This document shows, in pieces, positions 7,580-16,148 of a DNA stretch of 23,654 bases. The notes under the pieces were generated by a model, which was not told the DNA's origin, ran no database searches, and saw only the letters and a list, made by a program, of their open reading frames with translations. Origin of the DNA: Dehalococcoidia bacterium (GTDB taxonomy: Bacteria; Chloroflexota; Dehalococcoidia; Lucifugimonadales; Australimonadaceae); NCBI GenBank assembly GCA_021296055.1, contig JAGWBE010000013.1:1-23654 (forward strand), written 5' to 3'. The position numbers were made by a program, and so were the translations under genes. How positions within the stretch are numbered: the stretch's first letter is position 1; each line of letters begins with the position of its first letter.

Positions 7580-8296
7580 ATGATACGAGCGGTCTTCTTC
7601 GACTTCTACGGCACGCTCGCGGAGTGGCAGTCGGGCGGCGAGCGCATCCAGGCGCAGGCCGCGCGCGCCGAGGGCCTGCGAGTGGACGAGCGGTTGCTGG
7701 GCGCGGGCTACCGCGCGGCTGACGCCTACCTGGCCGAGGAGAACGCCGTTCAGCCCGTGTCGCGGCGCACGGCGGCGGAACGCGACGCGGTGTTCGCGGA
7801 GTACGAGCGGCGTTTGCTGGGGGAGGCCGGAGCGCAAGTGGACGAGTCGGCGGCTATGCGGGTGTGGCGGCGGGTGGACGCCGCGCCGAAGCAGCTCGCC
7901 GCCTACGATGACGCGCTGCCGACACTGACGGCGCTGCGCGCCCTGGGCGTGACCACGGGCGTCATCTCCAATATGGGCGGCGGCCTGAACGCGCACTTGG
8001 AGGAAGTGGGGTTGCTGGCGGCAGTGGACGCGGCGGTGTCCAGCGGCGAAGTGGGCGTCGGCAAGCCTCACGCGCCCATCTTCCGCGCCGCCCTCGCGCG
8101 GGCGGGAGTCGCCGCAGTGGAGGCGCTCCACGTCGGCGACAGCTACAGCGGCGATGTGCTGGGAGCGCAAGGCGCGGGGGTGGAGGCGGTGTTCCTCAAC
8201 CGCGATGGCGCGGAGGGCGCGCCCGTCGGCTGCGAGGTGATTCGGACGCTGCGCGCCGTTGTTCCGTTGGTGGAGGCGCGCGGCTTGCTTGCCTAA
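7580..8296 (+). CDS. HAD-superfamily hydrolase with a DxYGT motif I
   Basis: A 238-residue HAD protein with a C1-type helical cap between motifs I and II. Motif I is FFDFYGTL, with nucleophile D8; the second Asp found in HAD phosphatases (two residues on) is Tyr, as in L-2-haloacid dehalogenases and a subset of other HADs. Motif II is VISNMGG, motif III the lysine of GVGKPHAPIF, and motif IV HVGDSYSGDVLGAQGAG with its acidic pair. The fold assignment is safe; the substrate is not known, and either a dehalogenase or a phosphatase remains possible. ATG 7580 lies 12 bases after the lhr stop with a weak CGGGG ribosome site, so it probably shares the lhr transcript. It is followed by a 48-base spacer and a small unknown ORF. 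Confidence 0.85.
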   Translation: MIRAVFFDFYGTLAEWQSGGERIQAQAARAEGLRVDERLLGAGYRAADAYLAEENAVQPVSRRTAAERDAVFAEYERRLLGEAGAQVDESAAMRVWRRVDAAPKQLAAYDDALPTLTALRALGVTTGVISNMGGGLNAHLEEVGLLAAVDAAVSSGEVGVGKPHAPIFRAALARAGVAAVEALHVGDSYSGDVLGAQGAGVEAVFLNRDGAEGAPVGCEVIRTLRAVVPLVEARGLLA

Positions 8297-8323
8297 CCCC
8301 GGGCGAAGTCCGATGTCGGCATG

Positions 8324-8332
8324 TGGTAAGGT
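8324..8332 (+). promoter_or_regulatory. Possible extended -10 promoter before the small ORF
   Basis: TGGTAAGGT (8324-8332) fits TGnTAnnnT in the 48-base gap after the HAD gene. No -35 is visible. It resembles the extended -10 boxes of lhr and the SIS gene, but the hexamer is weak. Confidence 0.3.
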
Positions 8333-8344
8333 AAGCGGAGCCGA

Positions 8345-8671
8345 TTGCAACGACGAGGCGGAGCGCCGCTCCAGGCGCACGCCGGACAGGACGATGGAAC
8401 GTTGGCCTACCAGGTGCATTTCGCCAGCCTAGCCGAGGAGAACCAGTCGCTGACCCTCGCCCTCCTGCGTATGAAGGAGGATTCGGGAACGCTGGCGCCA
8501 GACGAAGCGGCGCTGCTGCTGCAGATACGCGGCCCGGCGCCGCCCGGCGGCTACCGCTACGAGGAGCCGGAGCCGGAATGGGGAGGCGAACAGCAGCACC
8601 AGCGACGCCGCCCGCCGCGCCGCCGTCCTGGGCCGCGCGGCCCTATGCGTTCCGGCTTCAGCGACAACTAG
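8345..8671 (+). CDS. Small hypothetical protein, arginine/proline-rich tail
   Basis: Up to 108 residues from TTG 8345; TTG 8402 or GTG 8411 would give 89 or 86 residues. I do not recognise it. The central part (about residues 20-68, beginning LAYQVHFASLAEENQSL) looks like a folded, mostly helical, acidic domain. The tail after residue 80 is strongly basic and proline-rich (HQRRRPPRRRPGPRGP), as in disordered nucleic-acid-binding or ribosome-associated tails. There is no signal peptide or membrane segment. It lies between the HAD gene and the FAD oxidoreductase on the same strand, 17 bases before the latter. No other frame here gives a better ORF, which supports it being real, but the start is uncertain. 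Confidence 0.5.
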   Translation: MQRRGGAPLQAHAGQDDGTLAYQVHFASLAEENQSLTLALLRMKEDSGTLAPDEAALLLQIRGPAPPGGYRYEEPEPEWGGEQQHQRRRPPRRRPGPRGPMRSGFSDN

Positions 8672-8688
8672 CGGCGGCGTAAGCGGCT

Positions 8689-10077
8689 ATGGCGACGGGC
8701 GTAAGCGGCAAGGCGTCGCGGCGCATCGCCGTCGTTGGGGCAGGCATATCGGGGTTGGGCGCCGCGTGGGCGCTGCATCGCCACCCGGACAGGTTCGACA
8801 TTCGCGTGTTCGAGGCGCAGGGCCGTATCGGAGGGAACGCGGTTACGGTCGATATGCCGCAGGACGACGGCGGTTCGATCCCGTTCGACATCTCGGTCAC
8901 CGCTTGCATCCCGTCAGTGTATCACCATGTCCTGTTGCTGATGAAGCGGTTCGGCATCGAACTGATCGACACCAGGTTCAGCTACAGCGTGAAGTACGGC
9001 GGCCAGGTCTACGCGCACGACTTAGACTCCGAGATCAGAACGGAATTGCAACACGAGATTACGAAATTCCAGCGCTTGCTGCGGCACCTGCGTCGCTTCG
9101 GCTGGCTGACCCGCTCGCGCTCGAGATTCCTGAACGCGCTCAATCCGTTCAACTACGTGAGCATGGGGACGGTCTTGAATCTGGGCGGGTTTTCGGGCGA
9201 GTTCAAGTACAAGGTGCTCAAGCCGATGTTCGTCAACTTCCTCATGGCGACGAACGTGTTCGATATGCCCGCGTCGCTCTTTGCGCGATACCTCGACTTC
9301 TTCGACATTGAAAGCGCCACGCCTATGTGGACGTGGGACCAAGGCACGCGGCGCATCTACGAGAGCCTGACCGCCGATTTCCGCGACAAGATATACCTCA
9401 ACCGGCCCGTGCGAAAAGTGCACCGCCGCAGGGACTGCGTGATAATCGAGGACGCGGACGGCGTTCGAGAGACGTTCGACGAGGCGATCCTCGCCTGCAA
9501 CGCGAACCAGACGCTGATGATGCTCGACAAGCCCACGCTGCCGGAGCGCTGGATACTCTCGTCGGTGCGCTACGAGAGCGAGCTTCACAACCACACGGTC
9601 GTGCACTCGGACGCCTCGGTTCTCCCGGACAATGAGGCGGAACCGCTGACGACGCGAAGCAACCACATCGAGCAGTACGGCTCACGGCCGGACAACTACG
9701 AGATCACCTACATCATGCACAATCAACAACCGTGGGCGAATCGCTCAGACAAGCCTTGCCTAGTGACCTACAATCCCGTTAGCAAGATCGACGAGCGGAA
9801 GATCGTCGCGACGCACTGGTTCCAGCACGTTGTGCACGACGTGCGCCATATCGTCTTGCTCGTGCCCCTGTTCCGCTTTATCCAGGGCAAGAGGCGGACG
9901 TGGCACTGCGGCGCGCACACGCTGGTCAACAGCCAGGAGACCTGCTTCGTCAGCGGGCTCGCCGCCGCCACGCAGCTCGGCGCCGACTACCCGTTCGACG
10001 ACCCCGAGGCAAGGCGCGCGTTCAATCACTACGGCAGCGTGATGTACGGCTGGGGGTTCAGGAAGGCGACCGGCTGA
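8689..10077 (+). CDS. FAD/NAD(P)-binding amine-oxidase-like oxidoreductase (COG2907-like)
   Basis: A 462-residue flavoprotein. The N-terminal Rossmann dinucleotide fold is clear: GAGISGLGAAWAL (17-29), with the acidic residue E42 in VFEAQGRIGGNAVTVD. A second conserved block, DEAILACNANQTLMML, is the family's GG-motif/strand region. The C-terminal RRTWHCGAHTLVN...FVSGLAAATQLG is the FAD-closing segment. It most resembles the COG2907 group of predicted NAD/FAD-binding proteins, often found with cyclopropane fatty-acid synthase and DUF1365, neither of which is present here. The substrate is unknown; phytoene-desaturase-like or polyamine/amine oxidation are alternatives. Codon use is less G+C-biased than in the neighbours (for example a TTA leucine at 9022-9024 and many AGA/AGG, AAA and ATT), which suggests acquisition. 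It converges with the ABC ATPase gene, with only 12 bases between stops. Confidence 0.75.
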   Translation: MATGVSGKASRRIAVVGAGISGLGAAWALHRHPDRFDIRVFEAQGRIGGNAVTVDMPQDDGGSIPFDISVTACIPSVYHHVLLLMKRFGIELIDTRFSYSVKYGGQVYAHDLDSEIRTELQHEITKFQRLLRHLRRFGWLTRSRSRFLNALNPFNYVSMGTVLNLGGFSGEFKYKVLKPMFVNFLMATNVFDMPASLFARYLDFFDIESATPMWTWDQGTRRIYESLTADFRDKIYLNRPVRKVHRRRDCVIIEDADGVRETFDEAILACNANQTLMMLDKPTLPERWILSSVRYESELHNHTVVHSDASVLPDNEAEPLTTRSNHIEQYGSRPDNYEITYIMHNQQPWANRSDKPCLVTYNPVSKIDERKIVATHWFQHVVHDVRHIVLLVPLFRFIQGKRRTWHCGAHTLVNSQETCFVSGLAAATQLGADYPFDDPEARRAFNHYGSVMYGWGFRKATG

Positions 10078-10089
10078 TCCCCGGCCGCG

Positions 10090-11187
<1,098 letters not shown>

Positions 11188-11236
11188 CGTCCCTCCCCCG
11201 TGCGCCGTTGTTCCGCGCCGCTCGCGGCGCGCCGCC

Positions 11237-11265
11237 TTCATATCACCGCCAGGCGCGCGCGTCAA
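11237..11265 (-). promoter_or_regulatory. Predicted sigma70 promoter of the ABC ATPase gene
   Basis: On the minus strand, TTGACG (11265-11260) and TATGAA (11242-11237) are separated by exactly 17 bases, and TGA before the hexamer makes an extended -10. Transcription would start near 11230, giving a leader of about 43 bases with the GGAGG ribosome site. Confidence 0.7.
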
Positions 11266-11282
11266 GGGAAGCCCCCTCCTCG

Positions 11283-11396
11283 CCATTCCCGCGAAAGCGG
11301 ACATTAGCGTAAGCCCGCCGCCTGTCCTGGCGTTCCTGCTGTCTGACCACCGCCCGCTGTAAGTGAAGCGAGATTTCCCGCTTTCGCGGAAATGAC
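11283..11396. repeat. Inverted pair of CATTCCCGCGAAAGCGG-type repeats
   Basis: CCATTCCCGCGAAAGCGG (11283-11300) and, in the opposite orientation, CCCGCTTTCGCGGAAATG (11377-11394) face each other about 75 bases apart. Each copy folds on itself through CCGC/GCGG around GAAA or TTTC. The sequence matches the widely dispersed bacterial CATTCCCGCGAAAGCGGGAAT-type repeat. Such pairs can be small non-autonomous mobile elements or the ends of a larger rearranged one. Together with 11188-11282 they account for the spacer upstream of the ABC ATPase, which holds no gene. Confidence 0.65.
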
Positions 11397-11494
11397 GGAA
11401 GGGCAGCGGGTTACATAAACGTCTTCAAAAGCGTAAATCCCACCTTACCCGGATGTCTGCCCAGGCGAGGCGGGACTGTAGGGCGAAGGTGCGC

Positions 11495-11788
11495 TTAGTT
11501 CTTGCGGAAACACCGAATCAGGTGGGCAACCGTTATGATGTCATCTCCCTCAAGACTCACTACAACATAGAAGTCCAGTTTGTCAGCGATACAGCTGTAG
11601 ATGCGAGCGCACATAGCGGCTTTGACGCGCTTGCTAGCGCGATGACTCATGGAGTAGGAGCGCTCCTCTCGGGTGTACTTCCTTTCTCCGTGCTCCACCA
11701 TCACGCCCACCAGTTCTGTCCGGATTCCTCGCTGCTGACATCTGCTTTGGGCGTGGCCGCTCAACCACGCTTGGTCGCCTGCCTGCAT
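11495..11788 (-). CDS. Small DUF4258-like protein
   Basis: A 97-residue soluble protein starting at ATG 11788 behind a strong AAGGAGGAG ribosome site eight bases upstream. It has the pattern of the DUF4258 family: an N-terminal H12xxxR16xxxRGI (GHAQSRCQQRGI), a middle VEHGE turn, and a C-terminal pair of strands, FYVVVSLEGDDIITVAHL. DUF4258 proteins are short, often mobile, and some sit in toxin-antitoxin-like pairs; their activity is not firmly known. No antitoxin-like ORF is next to it: the 100 bases downstream have no credible frame. The gene lies in a stretch visibly richer in A+T than the rest of the window, between the divergent ABC transporter halves, which suggests it came in by transfer. 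Family call is by motif pattern only. Confidence 0.6.
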   Translation of the reverse strand: MQAGDQAWLSGHAQSRCQQRGIRTELVGVMVEHGERKYTREERSYSMSHRASKRVKAAMCARIYSCIADKLDFYVVVSLEGDDIITVAHLIRCFRKN

Positions 11789-12117
11789 AAGATGCTCCTC
11801 CTTTCACCGATTGTCGGGATAAATAACACCGTGGCTTTATAGCCGCCAACGAACACTACTGACACACTCTTCCGCAACTCGTATGGCCGCATCTTATGCA
11901 CGAGACGCCAATTCCACAGAACAGTGACACTTTGTCAATCGCAAGGCATGTTAGAAGATTCCCTACTCACTGAAACCTCCATATTAGGCGACCATATTGA
12001 TGCTTCAAATGACAATAGTAAATCAAACCGAGAATACTGCAATCCATCGATTCGAAAATTGCAATACCTAGCAATCCGAGCGCTATCTTGCCCTGCCCTA
12101 TACAATACCTCCCGCCT
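11789..12117. other. A+T-richer spacer without a gene
   Basis: This 329-base stretch between the DUF4258-like gene (-) and the permease (+) has no convincing ORF on either strand. Its base composition differs sharply from the flanks, with runs such as ATTCGAAAATTGCAATACC. It contains the ribosome site and presumably the promoter of the small gene near its left end (TATAAA and TTATTT on the minus strand around 11825-11841), and the permease -10 box at its right end. I see no tRNA, integrase site or long repeat. Confidence 0.6.
12101..12106 (+). promoter_or_regulatory. Predicted -10 box of the ABC permease gene
   Basis: TACAAT (12101-12106), inside TATACAAT, lies 11 bases before ATG 12118. Transcription would start only a few bases before the start codon. 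No matching -35 was found 16-18 bases upstream, and there is no ribosome site in the short leader. Confidence 0.5.
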
Positions 12118-13824
12118 ATGGCCACAGCCCGCACACCCGCCGCACTGCTTCGCCTTGCGCCTTCGGGCGCGGGAGCGCTGCGGGCGGGCGCCGTCGTCGG
12201 GCTGCTGCTGTTGGTGGGGATTCCGTTGCTGTTGCTCATCTTCTCCTCCGTGCGCGGGCCGCAGGGCGTGCTGCCGTTCCAAAGCGCCGCCTACTTCACG
12301 GCGGACAACTTCGCGCAGGCGCTGTCCCACCGCGACCTGCTGCCCACGCTGCGCGACACCGCCATCTACGTGGGCGGCGCCGTCGCGCTGGCGCTGCTGA
12401 TCGCATTTCCGCTCGCGTGGCTGGCCGAGCGCGCCGACCTGCCCTTCCCCAACGCGCTGTTCGTGCTGGTGCTCGTGCCTTTCCTGCTGCCGCAGGGGAC
12501 GCTGGTGGGCGCGTGGGCGGGCTACCTGATGCCGCGCACGGGCGAACTGAACGTGTGGCTGCGCGGTCTGCTCGACCTGCCCATCGACCGAGGGCCGATC
12601 GACCCCTACAACCTGCCGATGATGGTTTTGGCGCAGGGGTTCGTGCTGACGCCGGTGGTGTTCCTGGTGCTGGCGGCGACGTTGCGCAACCTGGACGGCG
12701 CGATGGAGGAGGCGAGCCGCGCGGCGGGGGCGAGCGCCTTGACGACGGCGCGGCGCGTTACGCTGCCCTTGGTGTTCCCCGGCGTGTTCACCGCCGCCGT
12801 ACTGGCCGCGTGGCTGACGCTGGACTCCACCACGGTTCCCTTCATCTTCGGCGGTCAGGCGGAGGCTGCGCTGCTGAACTTCCGCATCTGGGCGGCGCTG
12901 AACCCGCCCGACCAGTCCTTCTCGGGGTTCGGCCTGGCGTCGGCCTTTGCGCTGCTGGCGATGGGACTGCTGGGGCTGCTGTTCGGCCTGTACGCCTTCA
13001 CGACTCGGCGCGTCGAGCGGTTCGCGACGGTTACGGGCCGCAGCGCGCGCTCCCACCGCGCGGAGCTGGGGTACTGGTCAATCCCCGCCGCCGCCTTCGT
13101 GCTCGCCTACCTCGCGCTGATGTGGGGACTGCCCGGCTACCGCCTCGTGCGCGGCAGCATGGTCGCGGGCCTGTCCGGCTACTGGGCGCAACTGACCAAC
13201 CCGCGCTTCCTCGACGCGCTCTTCAACAGCGCGGTGATGTCCATCGGCAGCGCCACCCTCGGGACGATCGTGGTGGTGCTGGTCGCGTGGGTGGTGGTGC
13301 GCTCGCGGGCGGGGCCGTGGCGGACGGGCCTCGACCTGCTGGCGACGGCGTCGCTGGTGATTCCCGCCGCGGTGGCGGGCGTCGCCTTCCTGCTCGCCTT
13401 CCTGATGGCGCGCGAGTTGAGCCTGTATGGGTCGCTGGCGGGCGTGACCTACGCGCTGGCCTACCGCGTGGCCATCCCCTACCGCATTGCCAACGCGGCG
13501 ATGCGGCAACTGGGCGCGGAGATGGAGGAGGCGTCGGCGACGAGCGGCGCGCCGCCCTTCACGACGCTGCGGCGTGTGACCTTTCCGCTGCTCGCGCCCG
13601 CCGTGTCCATCTCGTGGATATTCTTCTTCGTGTTCGCCGTGCGCGAATCGACTATCGTGCGCTACCTGGGCTTCGTGGAGCCGACCATCGGGGCGGGTTC
13701 GCGCTTCGTGCGGGGCGGGCCGCCCGGCTCCGCGTCGGCGGGCACGGTGCTCACCTTCCTGTTCATCCTCGGCACAATCTTGCTGGTGCGCTGGCTCCTG
13801 TTCCGGTGGGGACGGCTGCGGTAA
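12118..13824 (+). CDS. Fused double ABC permease, iron(III)/FbpB type
   Basis: A 568-residue inner-membrane protein in which two permease domains are joined head to tail, as in FbpB/SfuB/ThiP. About twelve hydrophobic segments are visible, six in each half. Each half carries an EAA loop for docking the ATPase: EEASRAAGASALTTARRVTL (197-216) and EEASATSGAPPFTTLRRVTF (470-489). ATG 12118 fits the usual short basic N-terminus before the first membrane segment (about 22-43); an upstream TTG at 12088 would add ten residues that overlap the -10 box. The partner ATPase is encoded divergently at 10090-11187. No periplasmic binding protein gene lies in the window, so the ligand cannot be read from context. 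Ferric iron, thiamine or a polyamine are the family's common cargoes. Confidence 0.9.
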   Translation: MATARTPAALLRLAPSGAGALRAGAVVGLLLLVGIPLLLLIFSSVRGPQGVLPFQSAAYFTADNFAQALSHRDLLPTLRDTAIYVGGAVALALLIAFPLAWLAERADLPFPNALFVLVLVPFLLPQGTLVGAWAGYLMPRTGELNVWLRGLLDLPIDRGPIDPYNLPMMVLAQGFVLTPVVFLVLAATLRNLDGAMEEASRAAGASALTTARRVTLPLVFPGVFTAAVLAAWLTLDSTTVPFIFGGQAEAALLNFRIWAALNPPDQSFSGFGLASAFALLAMGLLGLLFGLYAFTTRRVERFATVTGRSARSHRAELGYWSIPAAAFVLAYLALMWGLPGYRLVRGSMVAGLSGYWAQLTNPRFLDALFNSAVMSIGSATLGTIVVVLVAWVVVRSRAGPWRTGLDLLATASLVIPAAVAGVAFLLAFLMARELSLYGSLAGVTYALAYRVAIPYRIANAAMRQLGAEMEEASATSGAPPFTTLRRVTFPLLAPAVSISWIFFFVFAVRESTIVRYLGFVEPTIGAGSRFVRGGPPGSASAGTVLTFLFILGTILLVRWLLFRWGRLR

Positions 13825-13828
13825 GGGA

Positions 13829-13880
13829 AGCCTCTCCCGGCCACGAAGAGGGAAGACGTTTTGTGGGAGCGCGCCCCCAC
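13829..13880. repeat. GCGCGC-centred palindrome, family member 1 (convergent spacer)
   Basis: GTGGGAGCGCGCCCCCAC (13863-13880) is a palindrome with one mismatched pair between the permease (+) and the MT-A70 gene (-). AGCCTCTCCC (13829-13838), five bases after the permease stop, recurs exactly at 18735-18744 in the other convergent spacer. The hairpin could end transcription from both sides, but there is no clear T-run. Confidence 0.7.
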
Positions 13881-13912
13881 ACTTCCACAGCGAGGTTCGG
13901 GAGTGGAGTGGC

Positions 13913-14587
13913 TTAGGCGATCGCCTCCTCCTCTTCCTCCAACATCTCCAAGCCCCACGCTTCCCAGCCGGGCGCGCGGCGGCGGGCGAACAGCTCGATC
14001 TTCGCCTGCTGCGGGAACATGCGCTCGATGCGGCGGCGCGCCTCCTCCGGCTTCGCCGAGTGCGGCCCGCGTCGCGCGGTGATGAGCTGGCGCTCGTTGC
14101 GCGAGCCGCGCGGGTGCGGGATGCGCCCGCGCTTGAACACGAGGCACAGTTCGCACTGGCTGAGCGTGTAGAAGCCCGGGTTCACCCGCGCCTTGTCCCA
14201 CACGAAAGCCACCGTCGCCCAAGCGAACCCCCACGCTTTGCCCAGGTCGATCGCCTGGTCGAGGTGCGGATTCGTCGCCCACATGAAGAGCAGGCTGTCG
14301 GGAGCGGCGATGCTCCCCACGTCGAGGCGCTTCAGGTCGTCCAGCGTAGTGGTCGGGTAGTGGCGCGCCGCGCCGCCCGTGTCGGCGCTGCCCGGCCCCG
14401 CGTGCTGGAGTTGGCCCTTGTAGTCCCACGGAGGGTCGGCGTAGATGACGGCGTAGGTCTCGGAGGGCAGCGGCGGGAAGCGCGCGGCGCCGGAGCGGGC
14501 AGGGGTGTCGGCAGCGGCGCGCCCATTGGCCACACGCTCAGCGCCGAGCGCCCACGTCAACTGCTCCGATGCTGTTGCGTCTCTCAT
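13913..14587 (-). CDS. Orphan MT-A70 family adenine DNA methyltransferase
   Basis: A 224-residue protein with the DPPW catalytic motif (51-54, in YADPPWDYKG), preceded by the substrate strand YAVIYA. Further MT-A70 blocks follow: HYPTTTLDDLKRL, LLFMWATNPHLDQAIDLGKAWGF, ATVAFVWDK, GFYTLSQCELCLVFKRG and HSAKPEEARRRIERMFP, then IELFARRRAPGWEAWGLE. This arrangement is that of phage- and bacterium-encoded N6-adenine methyltransferases related to M.MunI/IME4-like enzymes. No restriction endonuclease or specificity gene is adjacent, so it is an orphan and may have a regulatory or anti-restriction role; an RNA substrate cannot be excluded. ATG 14587 comes 24 bases after the Rieske gene stop on the same strand, so it is probably the last gene of that unit. 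The first 40 residues are not conserved. Confidence 0.88.
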   Translation of the reverse strand: MRDATASEQLTWALGAERVANGRAAADTPARSGAARFPPLPSETYAVIYADPPWDYKGQLQHAGPGSADTGGAARHYPTTTLDDLKRLDVGSIAAPDSLLFMWATNPHLDQAIDLGKAWGFAWATVAFVWDKARVNPGFYTLSQCELCLVFKRGRIPHPRGSRNERQLITARRGPHSAKPEEARRRIERMFPQQAKIELFARRRAPGWEAWGLEMLEEEEEAIA

Positions 14588-14611
14588 ATCCGCTCGGCGC
14601 GTCCGGGCGCA

Positions 14612-16042
14612 TCAGCCCGCGGCGGTTTCGGCGGGAGGCGCGTCGAGGCGCGTGTCGGGCGCGATGTCCGCCGCATCGCCCTGCGCCGAGACCGCGCGCC
14701 ACTCGTCCGCCGTGCGCAGGGGCGGCGCCTTGACCGTGCCGTGGGCGCCGCCGAGGCGCCGGAAGTCGCGCGAGCGCCGCGCGAGGTGGCGGCGGAAGTA
14801 GATGAGCCCCGCGTCCATCGGCCCCAGCTTCTGCGGCAGGTCGAAGCGGAGGCGATCCTTCTTGAAGGTGGCCAGGTCCTCCTGCTCGTTGGTGGCGACG
14901 ACGATGCTGGGCTTGCGCCACAGGTAATACCAGACGTTCTGCCACAAGCGCCCTAGGCGCGTGCGCGGCTGCACGCAGATGGTGTACGTCCACACGCGCG
15001 TCGTGTCCGTCGTCACAGGAACCATCCACCGCAGGTGGACGCTCTCCGCCTGGACGACGGCGCGGCTCTTGCTGGGCAGCTCCACGCTGTGGTCGAAGGC
15101 TTGCCCCGTCAGCATCGAGGCGCGGCCGCCGCGCAGGCTGGCGCCGTTGCCCCCGGCGTTGGCCTGAGGGCGGCGGCGGGGCGGCTTGAGGCGCCGCCAC
15201 CAGACGCGCGCGGGCCAGTGTGCGTTGACGCCGGGGTGGAAGCCCTGCCCGAACACGGGCGCCTTCGCCTTGGTGACGAAGAAGGAGTCCTCCTCGTGGC
15301 TGATCTCCACGCCGCCGTAGTAGGCCAGCTTGGGGCGGAAGAAGCCGAGGTGCTTGTTGAAGGTGCGGAAAAGGTTCATCAGCCAGCGCGCCCACAGCGG
15401 CTCCTGGGGGAACATGGGCCGCCACGCGAAGTGCATCCGGTGCAGGTAGCCCTCGTGGAAGTCCACTCCCTGCGCGATGGGCTCCACCCAGTTCGTCTCC
15501 CATTCCTTCACGCGCACGTAGCGGTTCGCGCGAGGCAGCAGCAGCTCGCCCGGCAGGTCGTCCTCCAGCGGCACGGGGTCGGTCTCGCCCATCCACACGT
15601 AGACGACGCCGCCGTGCTCCTGCGTGGGATAGGCGCGGGCGCGCATCTTGGGCACGACGGGCGACTCGGGGTGGTCGATGAGGCCGGCGACGCACTGCCC
15701 TGAGCCGTCGAACGTGTAGCCGTGGTAGGGGCAGGTCACCGTGCCCGCGAACTCCACCACGCCCAGGGAGAGGCGGGCGTTGCGGTGGGGGCACCAGTCG
15801 GTCAGCGCCGCTGCCGAGCCGTCGTGGTTGCGGAAGAAGACCACGTCCTCGTCCAGCATCCGCACGAGCTTGGGGCGGTGCTTGGGGATCTCCTTAGTCC
15901 AGAGGGCGGGGTACCAGTACTCGCGGAAGCCCAGCTTGGGCACATAGTCGAAGGGGCCGATGCCCGACGAGCCGTGCGCCTCTTGCGCCGCCGCGTCCGC
16001 CTGATGGACGCGCTGCGGACTGTCGCCGTAGGAGCCTGCCAT
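14612..16042 (-). CDS. Rieske non-heme iron oxygenase, alpha-subunit type
   Basis: A 476-residue oxygenase component. The Rieske [2Fe-2S] ligands are C84 and H86 (CPHRNARLSLG) and C104 and H107 (CPYHGYTF). The catalytic domain has the mononuclear-iron signature NWVEPIAQGVDFHEGYLH, with H196 and H201 as ligands and D194 as the bridging acid. Such enzymes hydroxylate or demethylate aromatic rings, steroids or other hydrophobic compounds using a separate reductase, which is not seen here. A basic, proline- and glycine-rich insert lies at about residues 277-310 (start RRLKPPRRRPQA). The C-terminal 40 residues look disordered. ATG 16042 has an AGGAGG ribosome site seven bases upstream and a near-consensus promoter. 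The substrate is unknown. The downstream methyltransferase gene is 24 bases away. Confidence 0.9.
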   Translation of the reverse strand: MAGSYGDSPQRVHQADAAAQEAHGSSGIGPFDYVPKLGFREYWYPALWTKEIPKHRPKLVRMLDEDVVFFRNHDGSAAALTDWCPHRNARLSLGVVEFAGTVTCPYHGYTFDGSGQCVAGLIDHPESPVVPKMRARAYPTQEHGGVVYVWMGETDPVPLEDDLPGELLLPRANRYVRVKEWETNWVEPIAQGVDFHEGYLHRMHFAWRPMFPQEPLWARWLMNLFRTFNKHLGFFRPKLAYYGGVEISHEEDSFFVTKAKAPVFGQGFHPGVNAHWPARVWWRRLKPPRRRPQANAGGNGASLRGGRASMLTGQAFDHSVELPSKSRAVVQAESVHLRWMVPVTTDTTRVWTYTICVQPRTRLGRLWQNVWYYLWRKPSIVVATNEQEDLATFKKDRLRFDLPQKLGPMDAGLIYFRRHLARRSRDFRRLGGAHGTVKAPPLRTADEWRAVSAQGDAADIAPDTRLDAPPAETAAG

Positions 16043-16077
16043 AGCCTCGCCTCCTTCCCGCGTGCGTTGGACTCAAA

Positions 16078-16106
16078 ATCGTAGCCCGCTAGCCGGAGAG
16101 GGTCAA
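16078..16106 (-). promoter_or_regulatory. Predicted sigma70 promoter of the Rieske gene
   Basis: On the minus strand, TTGACC (16106-16101) and TACGAT (16083-16078) are 17 bases apart. Transcription should start near 16071, giving a leader of about 29 bases that contains the AGGAGG ribosome site. The same -35 hexamer is used before thiG. Confidence 0.72.
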
Positions 16107-16148
16107 ACGCGCCGCCTTTTGGGGGCCTGGGAGCGCGCCCGCGCGCTG

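Noticed and set aside
11634..11849. A 71-codon minus-strand frame overlapping the DUF4258-like gene
   Set aside because: It is a shifted reading of the small gene and its leader; the ribosome site fits ATG 11788 instead.
11935..13056. A 373-codon open frame on the minus strand across the permease gene
   Set aside because: It is opposite the permease, very rich in Arg, Gln and His, and has no domain. The permease frame has membrane segments and EAA loops.
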